Positions 48,165 through 56,691 of a stretch of DNA of 64,000 bases are shown piece after piece. How positions within the stretch are numbered: position 1 is the stretch's first letter; every line of letters starts with the position of its first letter. Position numbers and translations under genes: made by a program. Source of the stretch: Pseudanabaena sp. M085S1SP2A07QC (GTDB lineage Bacteria > Cyanobacteriota > Cyanobacteriia > Pseudanabaenales > Pseudanabaenaceae); the NCBI GenBank assembly GCA_020404895.1, contig JADBWK010000057.1:85201-149200 (forward strand). The letters are read 5' to 3'. The notes under the pieces were generated by a model. The model searched no databases. It saw only the letters and a program-made list of their open reading frames with translations, and had not been told where the DNA came from.

Positions 48165-48590
48165 ATGGCTAATTCTGATTCTGAGCAATTACCCGACTAC
48201 TCAAGCCAAATCATCACAGTACGTCCCGATCGCGAAACCGCCACATTGCAAAAGTTGCCCTACTTTGTGGGGATCTCTGGTGCTACGGCAGGAGCAAAGG
48301 GAATCTCGATGAATTTGGTGATCATTCCCGCAGGTGGTGCAGCCGAGCCACATTTTCATCGTGATTATGAGACTGCTATTTATTTGGTCAAGGGTCGCGT
48401 AGAAACTCGCTATGGTCAAGGGCTGAGTCAATCAGTAATTAATGAAGCTGGTGATTTTATCTTCATTCCCGCAGGTGTGCCTCATCAACCACATAATCTC
48501 AGCGATACTGAGGCAGCCCATGCGATCGTTTCACGTAACGATCCCAACGAACAAGAAAATGTAGTTCTTTATAATCCCGATATTGAGTAG
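48165..48590 (+). CDS. Cupin-domain protein
   Basis: 141 residues. Cupin motif 1 (GGAAEPHFHRDYETAIYLVKGR) supplies two His and a Glu, and motif 2 (GDFIFIPAGVPHQPHNL) supplies the third His, so a metal-binding cupin. The reaction is unknown. The next gene (pdxH) starts nine bases later. Confidence 0.88.
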   Translation: MANSDSEQLPDYSSQIITVRPDRETATLQKLPYFVGISGATAGAKGISMNLVIIPAGGAAEPHFHRDYETAIYLVKGRVETRYGQGLSQSVINEAGDFIFIPAGVPHQPHNLSDTEAAHAIVSRNDPNEQENVVLYNPDIE

Positions 48591-48598
48591 ACAAAAAA

Positions 48599-49237
48599 AT
48601 GGATATTCACGCCCTAAGAGAAGATTACAAACAAGGAGAGCTTAGACGCAAAGATCTTCATGATGATCCCTTCAAGCAATTTGAGAAATGGTTTCAGCAA
48701 GCCTGTAATGCTGAGTTGCTAGAACCAAATGCTATGACCTTATCGACAGTTTCTGTAGAAGGTCAGCCATTTATGCGAACGGTATTGCTGAAATATTTTG
48801 ATGCTAATGGATTGGTTTTCTTCACCAATTATGAGAGTCGTAAAGCAAATCAGATGAATGCAAATCCAAAGGTTTCAATTCTGTTTACTTGGTTACCACT
48901 TCAAAGACAAGTCCATATTACTGGAACTGCTGAGAAAGTAACTACTGCCGAATCATTAGAATATTTCACCTCTCGCCCTAGAGGTAGCCAGTTGGGAGCT
49001 TGGACTTCGCAACAAAGCTCAGTAATTTCCTCAAAACAACTTCTGCTGATGCAATTTGAACAGATGAAGAACAAATTTTTGGATGGAGAAATACCTCTAC
49101 CAGATTTTTGGGGTGGTTATCGGGTAGTTCCCGATAGTTTTGAGTTTTGGCAGGGCTGTACTAATCGCTTACACGATCGCTTCTTATATACTCACCAAGA
49201 GGCTCAATCATGGACAATCCAAAGGCTATCACCTTGA
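48599..49237 (+). CDS. pdxH: Pyridoxamine 5'-phosphate oxidase
   Basis: 212 residues. It oxidises PNP/PMP to pyridoxal phosphate with FMN. Motifs include LREDYKQGELRRKDL, VEGQPFMRTVLLKYFD, FFTNYESRKANQM, SRPRGSQLGAWTSQQSSVI, and the C-terminal WGGYRVVPDSFEFWQG and RLHDRFLY. The length is normal. Confidence 0.95.
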   Translation: MDIHALREDYKQGELRRKDLHDDPFKQFEKWFQQACNAELLEPNAMTLSTVSVEGQPFMRTVLLKYFDANGLVFFTNYESRKANQMNANPKVSILFTWLPLQRQVHITGTAEKVTTAESLEYFTSRPRGSQLGAWTSQQSSVISSKQLLLMQFEQMKNKFLDGEIPLPDFWGGYRVVPDSFEFWQGCTNRLHDRFLYTHQEAQSWTIQRLSP

Positions 49238-49240
49238 TAT

Positions 49241-49289
49241 AAAACTGTACAGAGTTGCAGCGCTTTGTGCTACAACTCTGTACAGTTTT
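49241..49289. terminator. Bidirectional hairpin after pdxH
   Basis: 17-base arms AAAACTGTACAGAGTTG/CAACTCTGTACAGTTTT, with a further AGC/GCT pair inside. Confidence 0.85.
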
Positions 49290-49302
49290 GGCATCGCAAA
49301 AT

Positions 49303-50214
49303 TCAGGCTTCTGGAGTCTCAGGAATTGACGCAGATATTTGCGGAACAAGTTGCGATCGCTGAGATTCTGAAACTAAGCCTGTCAAGATGTCTTTTCTTT
49401 CTAGTTGCTTCTTCGCATTCGTAGAGACATAGCTAACTGTAATTACAGAATCGCTAAAAGAAACGCCAACACAAGATTGAGAATAAACATCAATATGAGG
49501 AGTCCATATATTAGGGACACTGGATAATAAGGCAGAAGCTCCTGTCATATCATCAATATTTAAAAGTCGAATAAGTTCATCTCTCGATTCTTCAGATGCA
49601 CTGCCAACCCATTCTTTTTCTCCATACCAATCATTAGCTTCTTCATTGAATGGTTCTTTTGCAGAGGCAAAAGGAATGGAAGCAGCTAAGAACCCGACAA
49701 TTCCCAACTCGATCAACCAAAGTAAATAAGCAAAATTATCTTTGATTGTGAATCCACTCCTACCACTCCTACTAATAGTGATTCCTTCTTGTGCTGCAAT
49801 CTTCACAAACCCAACAAACCCTGAAGAACCAGTTTTTTCCTGCAAAATAGTGTCAATTTGCTCTCTTGCGAGATTCTTATCTGTAACAGCATATTCACGC
49901 TCCATGACTGTTACCAGTTCCTGCTGAAAATTCATATACTGCCCGTACTTCAGAGAGCCATAGGTGACAAGCCCGCCCAAAAGCCCCAATCCAATCGCAA
50001 TCAGCGGATTCCGAATTTTCCCTTTTTTAACGGCAAATCCCAATACACTACCTGTGGCAAATCCCATGCCCAATGGGAATAGAACAATGAAGTAAATAAA
50101 TTTACCTATAAATGCGGTTGCTCCGCCGATCGCTACACCTGAGACCAAAGAAGAGGCAGCTAATATAGCAACACCCTGTGATGGCGCAACATTGCTCGGT
50201 TGGTAATTTCTCAT
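49303..50214 (-). CDS. Hypothetical membrane protein (303 aa)
   Basis: Not recognised. There are three N-terminal hydrophobic segments (about 14-36, 38-60, 68-90), a soluble loop, a fourth helix at about 163-183, then a roughly 120-residue polar C-terminal domain (from about 185) with SASEESRDELIRLLNIDDMTG and IDVYSQSCVGVSFSDSVITVSYV. Topology suggests an inner-membrane protein with a cytoplasmic tail. It ends next to the pdxH hairpin. Confidence 0.7.
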   Translation of the reverse strand: MRNYQPSNVAPSQGVAILAASSLVSGVAIGGATAFIGKFIYFIVLFPLGMGFATGSVLGFAVKKGKIRNPLIAIGLGLLGGLVTYGSLKYGQYMNFQQELVTVMEREYAVTDKNLAREQIDTILQEKTGSSGFVGFVKIAAQEGITISRSGRSGFTIKDNFAYLLWLIELGIVGFLAASIPFASAKEPFNEEANDWYGEKEWVGSASEESRDELIRLLNIDDMTGASALLSSVPNIWTPHIDVYSQSCVGVSFSDSVITVSYVSTNAKKQLERKDILTGLVSESQRSQLVPQISASIPETPEA

Positions 50215-50323
50215 GATTGATTGAAAGCTATAGTTTGTATAGATTTAATCCCGCTATTTTGCCGTAATTTATAACTTTTAAATAATAAGAAATTTAATAT
50301 TTAGTAACTACTTCTTTCCCATT

Positions 50324-50368
50324 CAAGAAATAGCGGTGCGAGGCTTTGCCCCGCACCGCTATTTCTTG
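50324..50368. terminator. Terminator of gltA
   Basis: 17-base arms CAAGAAATAGCGGTGCG/CGCACCGCTATTTCTTG, A-rich on the gene-distal side. Confidence 0.8.
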
Positions 50369-50399
50369 TTTTTATCTATTAGTGGGAAGAGAGTAGCTA

Positions 50400-51536
50400 C
50401 TAGCGATCGCTAATAGGCATGTAGGTTACATCATGTAACCCTGTATAAACTTGAGTTGGTCGGAAAAGGCGATTATCGGAAAGCTGTTCTTTCCAGTGAG
50501 CTAGCCAACCAGGAACACGGGCGATCGCAAAAATAGTTGTAAACAAATTACTAGGAATGCCTAGCTTTTTGTAAACCAATCCTGAATAGAAATCCACGTT
50601 AGGATGAATCCCCTTACTAGCTAACTTCTCAAATGCTTGCTTTTCTAGTTCTAGTGCAATGTCATAGTAAGGATCATGACCAAACTCATCAAACATTTTA
50701 TGAACTAAGTCCTGTAAAACGATCGCACGGGGATCTTTGACTTTATAAATACGATGTCCAAAGCCCATGAGCTTTTCTTTGCGCTCAATCTTTCGCTCAA
50801 GGTAAGCAGTCACATTCTCAACCGAGCCAATCTCTTCGAGCATCATCATTACTTGCTCATTAGCGCCGCCATGCAAAGGACCAGCAAGAGTACCAATTGC
50901 TGAAGTCATCACCGCATAGGGATCAGTCAAAGTTGAAGCAGTTACCAAAGCTGCAAAGGTCGAAGCATTAACAGTATGTTCTGCATGAAGGGTTAAACAT
51001 ACATCAAAAATATGGGCAGCGAGAGGATCAGGAACCTTCTCGTTTAACATGTATAGGAAATTAGAGGCATAGTCCAAATCATCGCGAGGCATCACGGGAT
51101 CATTACCTTGACGCATCATATGAAAAGCTGCCACCATCGTCGGTACTTTTGCTAGCAGTCTTACTGTCGCCTGATAAATGTAGTCTGCATCATGGAAATT
51201 CCCCAGAGGATAGAACATTCCTAATGCTGCCACACTTGTTTGGAGTGCATCCATGGGATGAGCATTATCAGGAAATGACTTAATCATGTCGCGAATGCGA
51301 TACTTTATTCTTCTTCTATGGGTGAGATCATGCTCAAACTCTTGTAGTTCCGTAGCTTTGGGCAATTCACCGAAGATTAGTAAGTAGCTGGTTTCAAGGA
51401 AATGGCTATGCTTGCAAAGATCCTCAATGCGGATACCTCGATATTCCAGCAAACCTGCTTGACCATCAACATAACTTATATTTGACTGGGTTGCAGGAAC
51501 CCCCTCTAAACCAGGCTTATATTCTCCGATCGCCAT
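50400..51536 (-). CDS. gltA: Citrate synthase
   Basis: 378 residues, type II short form. It condenses acetyl-CoA and oxaloacetate. Catalytic histidines and Asp are in LHAEHTVNAST, GPLHGGANE, MGFGHRIYKVKDPRA and NVDFYSG. Next upstream on the minus strand is psbY, separated by a strong hairpin, so it has its own promoter. Confidence 0.95.
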   Translation of the reverse strand: MAIGEYKPGLEGVPATQSNISYVDGQAGLLEYRGIRIEDLCKHSHFLETSYLLIFGELPKATELQEFEHDLTHRRRIKYRIRDMIKSFPDNAHPMDALQTSVAALGMFYPLGNFHDADYIYQATVRLLAKVPTMVAAFHMMRQGNDPVMPRDDLDYASNFLYMLNEKVPDPLAAHIFDVCLTLHAEHTVNASTFAALVTASTLTDPYAVMTSAIGTLAGPLHGGANEQVMMMLEEIGSVENVTAYLERKIERKEKLMGFGHRIYKVKDPRAIVLQDLVHKMFDEFGHDPYYDIALELEKQAFEKLASKGIHPNVDFYSGLVYKKLGIPSNLFTTIFAIARVPGWLAHWKEQLSDNRLFRPTQVYTGLHDVTYMPISDR

Positions 51537-51624
51537 ATCTTAAGCTACCTTACACAATTAGTTTTATTTATTTCTTAGCTTATTTTATCGTTATGTATGC
51601 TTATGACTGTACATACCTAACAAT

Positions 51625-51677
51625 AAACCCAAATATCAAGAGAGGACGCTTAGCGTCCTCTCTTGATATTTGGGTTT
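51625..51677. terminator. 25-bp perfect hairpin between psbY and gltA
   Basis: Perfect arms 51625-51649 and 51653-51677 with loop TTA closed by CGC/GCG; the outer arm is AAACCCAAA. Confidence 0.85.
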
Positions 51678-51687
51678 TACGCTGAAA

Positions 51688-51822
51688 TTATTGGAAAGGA
51701 TTGTTACCTTGCTTACCAAATAGGGAAGCTTCACCCTTGATTACAGCTTTTCCAAGGTTAAAAGCTGCCCATGCAGCTACCAAAACAATCGGGCCTAGTA
51801 CTATTAATACTCTTAAATCCAT
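51688..51822 (-). CDS. psbY: Photosystem II protein PsbY
   Basis: 44 residues read leftwards from an ATG at 51822: MDLRVLIVLGPIVLVAAWAA then FNLGKAVIKGEASLFGKQ. A single N-terminal helix with the (M)D-x-R-V start and WA(A/V)FN(I/L)G motif identifies PsbY, a small peripheral subunit of photosystem II. The C-terminal tail is slightly longer than in the Synechocystis protein. It is too short for many gene finders. Confidence 0.85.
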   Translation of the reverse strand: MDLRVLIVLGPIVLVAAWAAFNLGKAVIKGEASLFGKQGNNPFQ

Positions 51823-51921
51823 ATGTTTATACCCATTAATTAGAAATTGATTTTAGTACTCATTATGACAGCAAATCTGAAAGTTGAACTCTAAAAAGTA
51901 GATGTATCAGCAATTCTCATT

Positions 51922-51972
51922 CCCAAACCCGAAAAGTTTCGCCCCGCAGGGGCGAAACTTTTCGGGTTTGGG
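51922..51972. repeat. 24-bp perfect hairpin upstream of psbY
   Basis: Perfect arms 51922-51945 and 51949-51972, loop GCA closed by CCC/GGG; outer arm CCCAAACCC. No gene ends here, so it is not a simple terminator. Confidence 0.85.
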
Positions 51973-52021
51973 TAATTTATTTTGCACATGTACTTAGATG
52001 TGTGAGCTTTACTTGCGTATC

Positions 52022-52129
52022 TATAGCAACGTAAGAGATAGATAGGACAATTCAAAACCCAAAAGATGGCAGAGCGAAGCTCTGCCATCTTTTGGGTTTT
52101 ATGTCCTAAGCAAAGCTTACATTGCTATA
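52022..52129. mobile_element. 108-bp MITE-like element, copy 1
   Basis: Ends TATAGCAACGTAAG and CTTACATTGCTATA are inverted repeats. The interior holds a 22-bp-armed hairpin with outer arms AAAACCCAAA and loop GAA. A nearly identical copy, reversed, lies at 63711-63818. Confidence 0.85.
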
Positions 52130-52185
52130 CTTTTTAGGATTTTGCCAATTCGTGATATATGTCATTTGTCTAAATTTTAATTTTT

Positions 52186-53028
52186 ATGGAATACTGGCAA
52201 GCTTTTGTTTTAGGGATAGTGCAAGGATTAACTGAATTTTTGCCTATTAGTAGTACAGCTCATCTAAAGGTAGTTCCTGCGATTTTTGGGTGGAAAGATG
52301 CTGGACTATCATTTGATGCTGTAATTCAGCTTGGGAGTATTGCCGCAGTTGTCGGCTATTTCTGGAAAGATCTTAGCAATATTACGCTAGGCAGTATCAA
52401 AGCCGTCCGATCGCAAAACTACAAGTCCCAAGAATTTAAGTTGGCAGTGGCGATCGCCCTCGGAACAATCCCAATTTTATTTGGTGGCTTACTAATTAAA
52501 ATTTTTGTCCCAGACTATGACAAATCACCTTTGAGGAGTTTGACCGCGATCGCGATCGCCTCAATAGTAATGTCCAGTTTGCTTGCTCTAGCGGAGATAT
52601 TGGGTCAGCGAGGTAAAACTGAAAAGCGCCAATTTCATAGAGTCCGAGTAATTGACGGCATTTTAATGGGTGTAGCGCAAACAATGGCACTTGTGCCGGG
52701 GGTATCGCGTTCAGGCTCGACTTTAACCGCAGGTTTATTTTTAGGGTTAGATCGCGTTGCTGCAACTAGGTTCTCCTTTTTGCTAGGTATTCCTGCCATC
52801 ACTATTGGTGGGCTGGTTGAGTTAATTAGCTTGATAAAAAAAGGTTTTGGTGACGTTGGTGTAGGACAGCTTGCGATCGGGCTATTCTCATCAGTGATTT
52901 TTTCGTATTTAGCGATCGCATGGCTGCTCAAGTTTTTCCAAACCCATACGACTTGGGTATTTGTCGGCTATCGACTAATATTTGGTGCTTTGCTCCTAAC
53001 TGGTCTGGGATTAGGGTGGATCAAATAA
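52186..53028 (+). CDS. uppP: Undecaprenyl-diphosphatase
   Basis: 280 residues, seven or eight membrane helices. It recycles the C55 lipid carrier of cell-wall synthesis. Catalytic motifs are EFLPISSTAHL (about 17-27) and PGVSRSGSTLTAG (about 173-185). The start sequence MEYWQAFVLGIVQGLTEFLP is family-typical. Confidence 0.95.
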   Translation: MEYWQAFVLGIVQGLTEFLPISSTAHLKVVPAIFGWKDAGLSFDAVIQLGSIAAVVGYFWKDLSNITLGSIKAVRSQNYKSQEFKLAVAIALGTIPILFGGLLIKIFVPDYDKSPLRSLTAIAIASIVMSSLLALAEILGQRGKTEKRQFHRVRVIDGILMGVAQTMALVPGVSRSGSTLTAGLFLGLDRVAATRFSFLLGIPAITIGGLVELISLIKKGFGDVGVGQLAIGLFSSVIFSYLAIAWLLKFFQTHTTWVFVGYRLIFGALLLTGLGLGWIK

Positions 53029-53033
53029 AACCC

Positions 53034-53076
53034 AAAAACAAGAGAAGGCTCGCGCAGCGAGCCTTCTCTTGTTTTT
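53034..53076 (+). terminator. Terminator of uppP
   Basis: 20-base perfect arms, loop GCA closed by CGC/GCG, flanked by A- and T-tracts. Confidence 0.88.
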
Positions 53077-53238
53077 AAAATAAATTTTTGCTCAGCGAAA
53101 ATTTATTTGTTTATTTCATGTATAGTTGTAGATCGCACGATCTTTCATGCTCGGATCGGGTTATTTAAAAAATTGGAGAAACTAGATAATACTAAGTTCC
53201 CCAATACCTGTACGGCAGCTACTGAATATTTAAACACC

Positions 53239-53568
53239 ATGAGTTACGCAATCATTGAAACAGGCGGTAAGCAATATCGCGTCGAAGTCGGCAGATTTTA
53301 TGACGTTGAGCTACTTGAAGCCGAAGAAGATAGTAAATTGACAATTGATAAAGTTTTGTTTGTCAATATGGATGGCGACATTTCTATTGGTCAGCCCATT
53401 GTTGATAGCGCTAGCGTAGAAGTTACCGTAATGCGCCATCACAAGGCGAAAAAAGTAATCGTTTACAAAATGCGTCCCAAGAAGAAAACTCGCAGAAAGA
53501 ATGGTCACCGCCAGCCATTGACTCGGATCATGGTTGAAGCAATCAATCTCAGTGGTAAAGCTGCTTAA
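53239..53568 (+). CDS. rplU: 50S ribosomal protein L21
   Basis: 109 residues from MSYAIIETGGKQYRVEVG at 53239; an upstream in-frame extension from 53107 is not homologous and I read it as leader RNA. Conserved YKMRPKKKTRRKNGHRQPLTRI is present. The 160-base leader is long and may carry the L21 autoregulatory structure, but I cannot draw it with confidence. Confidence 0.96.
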   Translation: MSYAIIETGGKQYRVEVGRFYDVELLEAEEDSKLTIDKVLFVNMDGDISIGQPIVDSASVEVTVMRHHKAKKVIVYKMRPKKKTRRKNGHRQPLTRIMVEAINLSGKAA

Positions 53569-53579
53569 AACCAGTTATC

Positions 53580-53612
53580 ACATAGAAAAGGTGCAAAGCG
53601 CCTTTTCTATGT
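53580..53612 (+). repeat. Hairpin between rplU and rpmA
   Basis: 15-base arms ACATAGAAAAGGTGC/GCGCCTTTTCTATGT, loop AAA. It lacks a U-tract and is probably a mRNA processing or balance element within the operon. Confidence 0.65.
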
Positions 53613-53647
53613 AAGAGTCTTTAACTATTTAATGAGGATACAAAAAA

Positions 53648-53935
53648 ATGGCACATAAGAAGGGTACGGGTAGTACAAGAAACGGACGTGACTCTAATGC
53701 TAAGCGCCTTGGCGTAAAGCGTTACGGCGGTCAAGTCGTTAAGGCTGGTAGCATCCTAGTTCGTCAACGTGGCACTAAGTTTCACCCAGGCAATAATGTC
53801 GGTCGTGGTAGTGATGACACATTGTACGCAACTGTTGATGGCGTTGTGACTTTTGAGCGCTTTGGCAAAACTCGCAAGAAAATCAGCGTTTATGCACCTG
53901 TAGCTGTAGAAGTTGCAGAAGCAGAAGTTGCTTAG
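53648..53935 (+). CDS. rpmA: 50S ribosomal protein L27
   Basis: 95 residues: [51 protein letters not shown]. The N-terminus reaches the peptidyl-transferase centre. Co-transcribed with rplU. Confidence 0.97.
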   Translation: MAHKKGTGSTRNGRDSNAKRLGVKRYGGQVVKAGSILVRQRGTKFHPGNNVGRGSDDTLYATVDGVVTFERFGKTRKKISVYAPVAVEVAEAEVA

Positions 53936-53948
53936 GAAATTACACAAA

Positions 53949-54010
53949 ATAATCAAACAAAGAAAGAGCGACGGGCTTATTAGCCCGTCGCTCTTTTTGG
54001 GTTTGATTAT
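53949..54010. terminator. Terminator of rplU-rpmA
   Basis: Inner stem AAAGAGCGACGGGCT/AGCCCGTCGCTCTTT with loop TATT, followed by T5; outer arms ATAATCAAAC/GTTTGATTAT. Confidence 0.9.
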
Positions 54011-54031
54011 AGATCTTTTTTCATTAGAGTT

Positions 54032-54076
54032 ATACCAATTCACAAAAAGTGTTGTCACACTTTTGTGAATTGGTAT
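54032..54076. repeat. AATTCAC hairpin repeat, copy C
   Basis: ATACCAATTCACAAAAAGTG with the matching TTTTGTGAATTGGTAT; near-identical to copies at 24368 and 26278, with extended ACCAATT/AATTGGT arms. Confidence 0.78.
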
Positions 54077-54105
54077 AAGAATCTGTGCTTTGCACAGATT
54101 CTTAT
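54075..54105. terminator. Hairpin at the end of the second receiver gene
   Basis: 14-base perfect arms ATAAGAATCTGTGC/GCACAGATTCTTAT, loop TTT closed by GC/GC. The right arm covers the receiver stop codon. Confidence 0.75.
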
Positions 54106-54530
54106 ACCAAATTTGTTGTTTTAAGTGATGCGTAATGCTGCAAAAGGGTTTTGAGCTTATCAATCTGAATTGGTTTGCTGATGTAATCATTCATTCCTGC
54201 ATCACGACAGAGATTTTGATCGTCATCAGTTGCATTTGCAGTCATAGCAATGATCACAATTGGAGGGAGCTGTAATTCTGATTCTTGCTTACGAATATAT
54301 TTGGTTGTCTCTAAACCATCCATTTCAGGCATTTGAATATCCATCAGGATCAGATCGTAAGCTGTGTTGCCGATCGCTTTAACTGCTTCTACACCGTTAT
54401 TCACTATATCGGCTTGATATCCTAAGTGATTCAATACTCGTTTAGCGACCTTTTGATTGACAGGATTATCTTCGGCTAAGAGTATTATGAAACTAGATAT
54501 TGATGAATCGATTTGACCTGATGTATCCAT
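54102..54530 (-). CDS. Stand-alone response regulator receiver
   Basis: 142 residues, REC only: ILLAEDNPVNQKVAKRVLNHLGY, phospho-Asp in LILMDIQMPEMDG, AMTANA and ISKPI. It shares the hybrid-kinase style of the receiver at 23565 (QKVA, LGYxADI, NNGxE, AGMND) and both lack any output domain. It follows gatC by six bases, so it shares its transcript. Confidence 0.88.
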   Translation of the reverse strand: MDTSGQIDSSISSFIILLAEDNPVNQKVAKRVLNHLGYQADIVNNGVEAVKAIGNTAYDLILMDIQMPEMDGLETTKYIRKQESELQLPPIVIIAMTANATDDDQNLCRDAGMNDYISKPIQIDKLKTLLQHYASLKTTNLV

Positions 54531-54536
54531 AGGTAT

Positions 54537-54827
54537 CTAACCCATAATTTGTGGTACGCGGAAAAAGTCTTCTTCGCGATCAGGTGCACAGTTAAGCAAG
54601 ACCTCGCGATCTGCAAAGGGTTGCAATATATCAGAGCGAGTAATATTGACAGTATTAACGGCTCTAGTTGTCGGTTCAACCCCTTCTAGCAAAGGATCGA
54701 GTTCATTTAGCTGTTGGAAGTAATCCAAAATACTATCTAATTGCTTAGTAAAAGAAATTTCTTCAGCTTCAGTTAATTGTAAACGTCCTAAATGGGCAAC
54801 GTGACGAACTTGCTCTCTGTCAATCAT
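54537..54827 (-). CDS. gatC: Asp-tRNA(Asn)/Glu-tRNA(Gln) amidotransferase subunit C
   Basis: 96 residues: REQVRHVAHLGRLQLTEAE, FTKQLDSILDYFQQLNELD, GVEPTTRAV and FFRVPQIMG at the C-terminus. It stabilises the GatAB amidotransferase that makes Gln-tRNA and Asn-tRNA. gatA and gatB are elsewhere, as usual in cyanobacteria. Confidence 0.94.
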   Translation of the reverse strand: MIDREQVRHVAHLGRLQLTEAEEISFTKQLDSILDYFQQLNELDPLLEGVEPTTRAVNTVNITRSDILQPFADREVLLNCAPDREEDFFRVPQIMG

Positions 54828-54942
54828 GATTTTTATATAAGTGTAAGCAGATAATAATCTTTAAATAATGGATCTGTAAGTCCATTGATTAAAGATTGGA
54901 AGAAATAACTGGGCAAATATTATGTGAATTTCAGAAAACAGT

Positions 54943-55455
54943 CTAAAAGAATAAATTAATGTCGGCTCGACCAGTAGTCTTGAGCCAGTTTTGAGCTTCG
55001 ATATAATTGTTTGGTGCAAGACGAATCGCCCTTACCCAATGGTCGGCAGCAACATTGAAATATTCTTCAGCCTGTTCTTCGTCTTGAGCATTTTCGCCTT
55101 TATGGTGATAAATCACCGCTACATTGTTAAGGGCTTGTGGCATCCGAGGATTAAGATCGATCGCCTGTTCATAAAACTCTAGCGCTTTATCATGATCACC
55201 ATTGCTGGCATGAATTAAGCCCATGTTGTAATACACATAGCTGCGATCGTAGGAATTTTCCTCCAGCTTGAGAGCTTCTTCGTAGTTAGCAAGTGCTTCG
55301 GCATATTCTCCATCACCTTGAGCGGACATGCCATCTCGATAGTAAGCAAAAGCTTCTTTTTCTTTCTGACTGGCAGGAAAGAGTTTTAAAATCGTGTCGG
55401 CAATAACGGTAAAAGTTTGATCGACGAAGTTGTCATTACGTTGCGATCTAGGCAT
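54943..55455 (-). CDS. ycf3: Photosystem I assembly protein Ycf3
   Basis: 170 residues with three TPR units (about 35-68, 72-105, 120-153): [46 protein letters not shown] and [15 protein letters not shown]. The start [22 protein letters not shown] is strongly conserved. It works on PSI in the thylakoid membrane. Confidence 0.96.
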   Translation of the reverse strand: MPRSQRNDNFVDQTFTVIADTILKLFPASQKEKEAFAYYRDGMSAQGDGEYAEALANYEEALKLEENSYDRSYVYYNMGLIHASNGDHDKALEFYEQAIDLNPRMPQALNNVAVIYHHKGENAQDEEQAEEYFNVAADHWVRAIRLAPNNYIEAQNWLKTTGRADINLFF

Positions 55456-55512
55456 AGTTCTTTATAAATTTGCAGTCAGTTGTTAATTAGCATATCAAAA
55501 TTAAAACCAATA

Positions 55513-55548
55513 AAGTTAAGACACACGCTTTGCAGGTGTCTCAAACTT
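55513..55548. terminator. Imperfect hairpin after the ABC permease gene
   Basis: AAGTTAAGACAC/GTGTCTCAAACTT with one bulge; overlaps the permease stop at 55547. Confidence 0.5.
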
Positions 55549-56329
55549 AGCTAGATGCACTTGTGTAAAACTTCAATGCAAATCGCCAAAATTGATTTGA
55601 AACATAAAGTAATCCGATCGCTAAAAACATCGAACCGAGGATCCATATAGCTTCACCTCGCCCCAGAAGCGTTTCGGCTGGAACCGTTGTCAAAAATGCG
55701 ATCGGCACAATGAACGTAAAAAAGAAACGATAGGAGGCGGGATAGGCTGCCATCGGATAGCGACCAGCCTCCATTAAGCCGCGTAAGACTTCGGTAACGT
55801 TATAAATTTTTACAAACCAGATGCTAGTTGCACCTAGGATGAACCAAATGCTATAGAGACTAATGCAGCCAAAGATCAGGGGGATTAATCCCAAAAGATA
55901 ATTGGTCAAACTTAATCCCAGTTTGTTGCCTGCATAGATCAAAATGCCGACACCAAAAATTAAATTAGGAAATCCCCAAGGTGAGATTGCTCTTGCCGAT
56001 AGCCAAAACTGGCTACTGATCGGTTTTAAAAGCACAAAATCTAACGTTCCTTTCTGGACATGATCCACGATTTTGCTTAAGTTCGGGGCGAGAAAAGTGC
56101 TAGAAAATCCTTCAAGGAGCGTAAATATACCAAGCACAATGATTGCTTCTTCCCATCGCCAACCAGTAAAAGTGTAACCAGTGCGATAAAACAAAAATAA
56201 TCCGAACAAACTTCCTGCCAAATTACCAATGCTGCTCAGAGCCGCGATCACAAAGTTAAGCCGATATTCAAGTTCGGCTGCGATCGCAGTTGTCCAGAAA
56301 AGCTTTAAAGCTCGTATATATCTACTCAT
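55547..56329 (-). CDS. ABC-2 family transporter permease (DUF990 type)
   Basis: About 260 residues from MSRYIRALKLFWTTAIAAELEYRLNF at 56329; an upstream open frame to 56395 crosses a hairpin and is not homologous. Six membrane helices. The KGTLDFVLLKPISSQFWLS and GRYPMAAYPASYRFFFTFIVP blocks are typical of permeases that pair with a second DUF990 permease and an ATPase, neither of which is adjacent. Substrate unknown. Confidence 0.85.
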   Translation of the reverse strand: MSRYIRALKLFWTTAIAAELEYRLNFVIAALSSIGNLAGSLFGLFLFYRTGYTFTGWRWEEAIIVLGIFTLLEGFSSTFLAPNLSKIVDHVQKGTLDFVLLKPISSQFWLSARAISPWGFPNLIFGVGILIYAGNKLGLSLTNYLLGLIPLIFGCISLYSIWFILGATSIWFVKIYNVTEVLRGLMEAGRYPMAAYPASYRFFFTFIVPIAFLTTVPAETLLGRGEAIWILGSMFLAIGLLYVSNQFWRFALKFYTSASS

Positions 56330-56346
56330 ATTGGTTTGCCCAATAC

Positions 56347-56383
56347 AAACTGCGAAGAATAGCTTGCCACTCTTCGCAGTTTG
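56347..56383. terminator. Terminator of the RNA-binding protein gene
   Basis: 13-base arms CAAACTGCGAAGA/TCTTCGCAGTTTG just past the stop of the gene at 56407 and before the permease start. Confidence 0.7.
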
Positions 56384-56406
56384 CGATTTTTGCAATTAAT
56401 ATAGGC

Positions 56407-56691
56407 TTAGGCGTAACCACGACCCCTAGGGCGATCGTTACTACGCTCAGCACGAGGCTTAGCCTTATTAACGCGAAGGGTTCGTCCCATCCATTCAGCT
56501 TCGTTTAGCGCCGCGATCGCCGCTTCTTCTTGAGCATCGTCCTCCATATCCACGAAGGCGAAACCCCGAACCCGACCTGTTTCTTGGTCGGTGGGCAATT
56601 GCACGCGCTTTACGGTGCCGTAGTCTGAAAAGACGCTTGTTAAGTCGTCTTTAGCAGCTTGATAAGACAAATTTCCAACGTAAATAGTCAC
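56407..56691 (-). CDS. RRM-type RNA-binding protein (Rbp)
   Basis: 94 residues, one RRM: RNP2 TIYVGNLSY at the start and RNP1 RGFAFVDM (about 43-50), then an Arg/Gly-rich short tail (RSNDRPRGRGYA). These proteins are cold-inducible in cyanobacteria and bind single-stranded RNA. The long leader (56692 to about 56820) fits the cold-regulated 5' UTR style, but I cannot assign a structure. Confidence 0.93.
   Translation of the reverse strand: MTIYVGNLSYQAAKDDLTSVFSDYGTVKRVQLPTDQETGRVRGFAFVDMEDDAQEEAAIAALNEAEWMGRTLRVNKAKPRAERSNDRPRGRGYA

Noticed and set aside
53107..53238. N-terminal extension of L21
   Set aside because: The extra residues are not ribosomal-protein-like; L21 starts at MSYAIIETGGKQYRVE. 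The segment is probably leader RNA.
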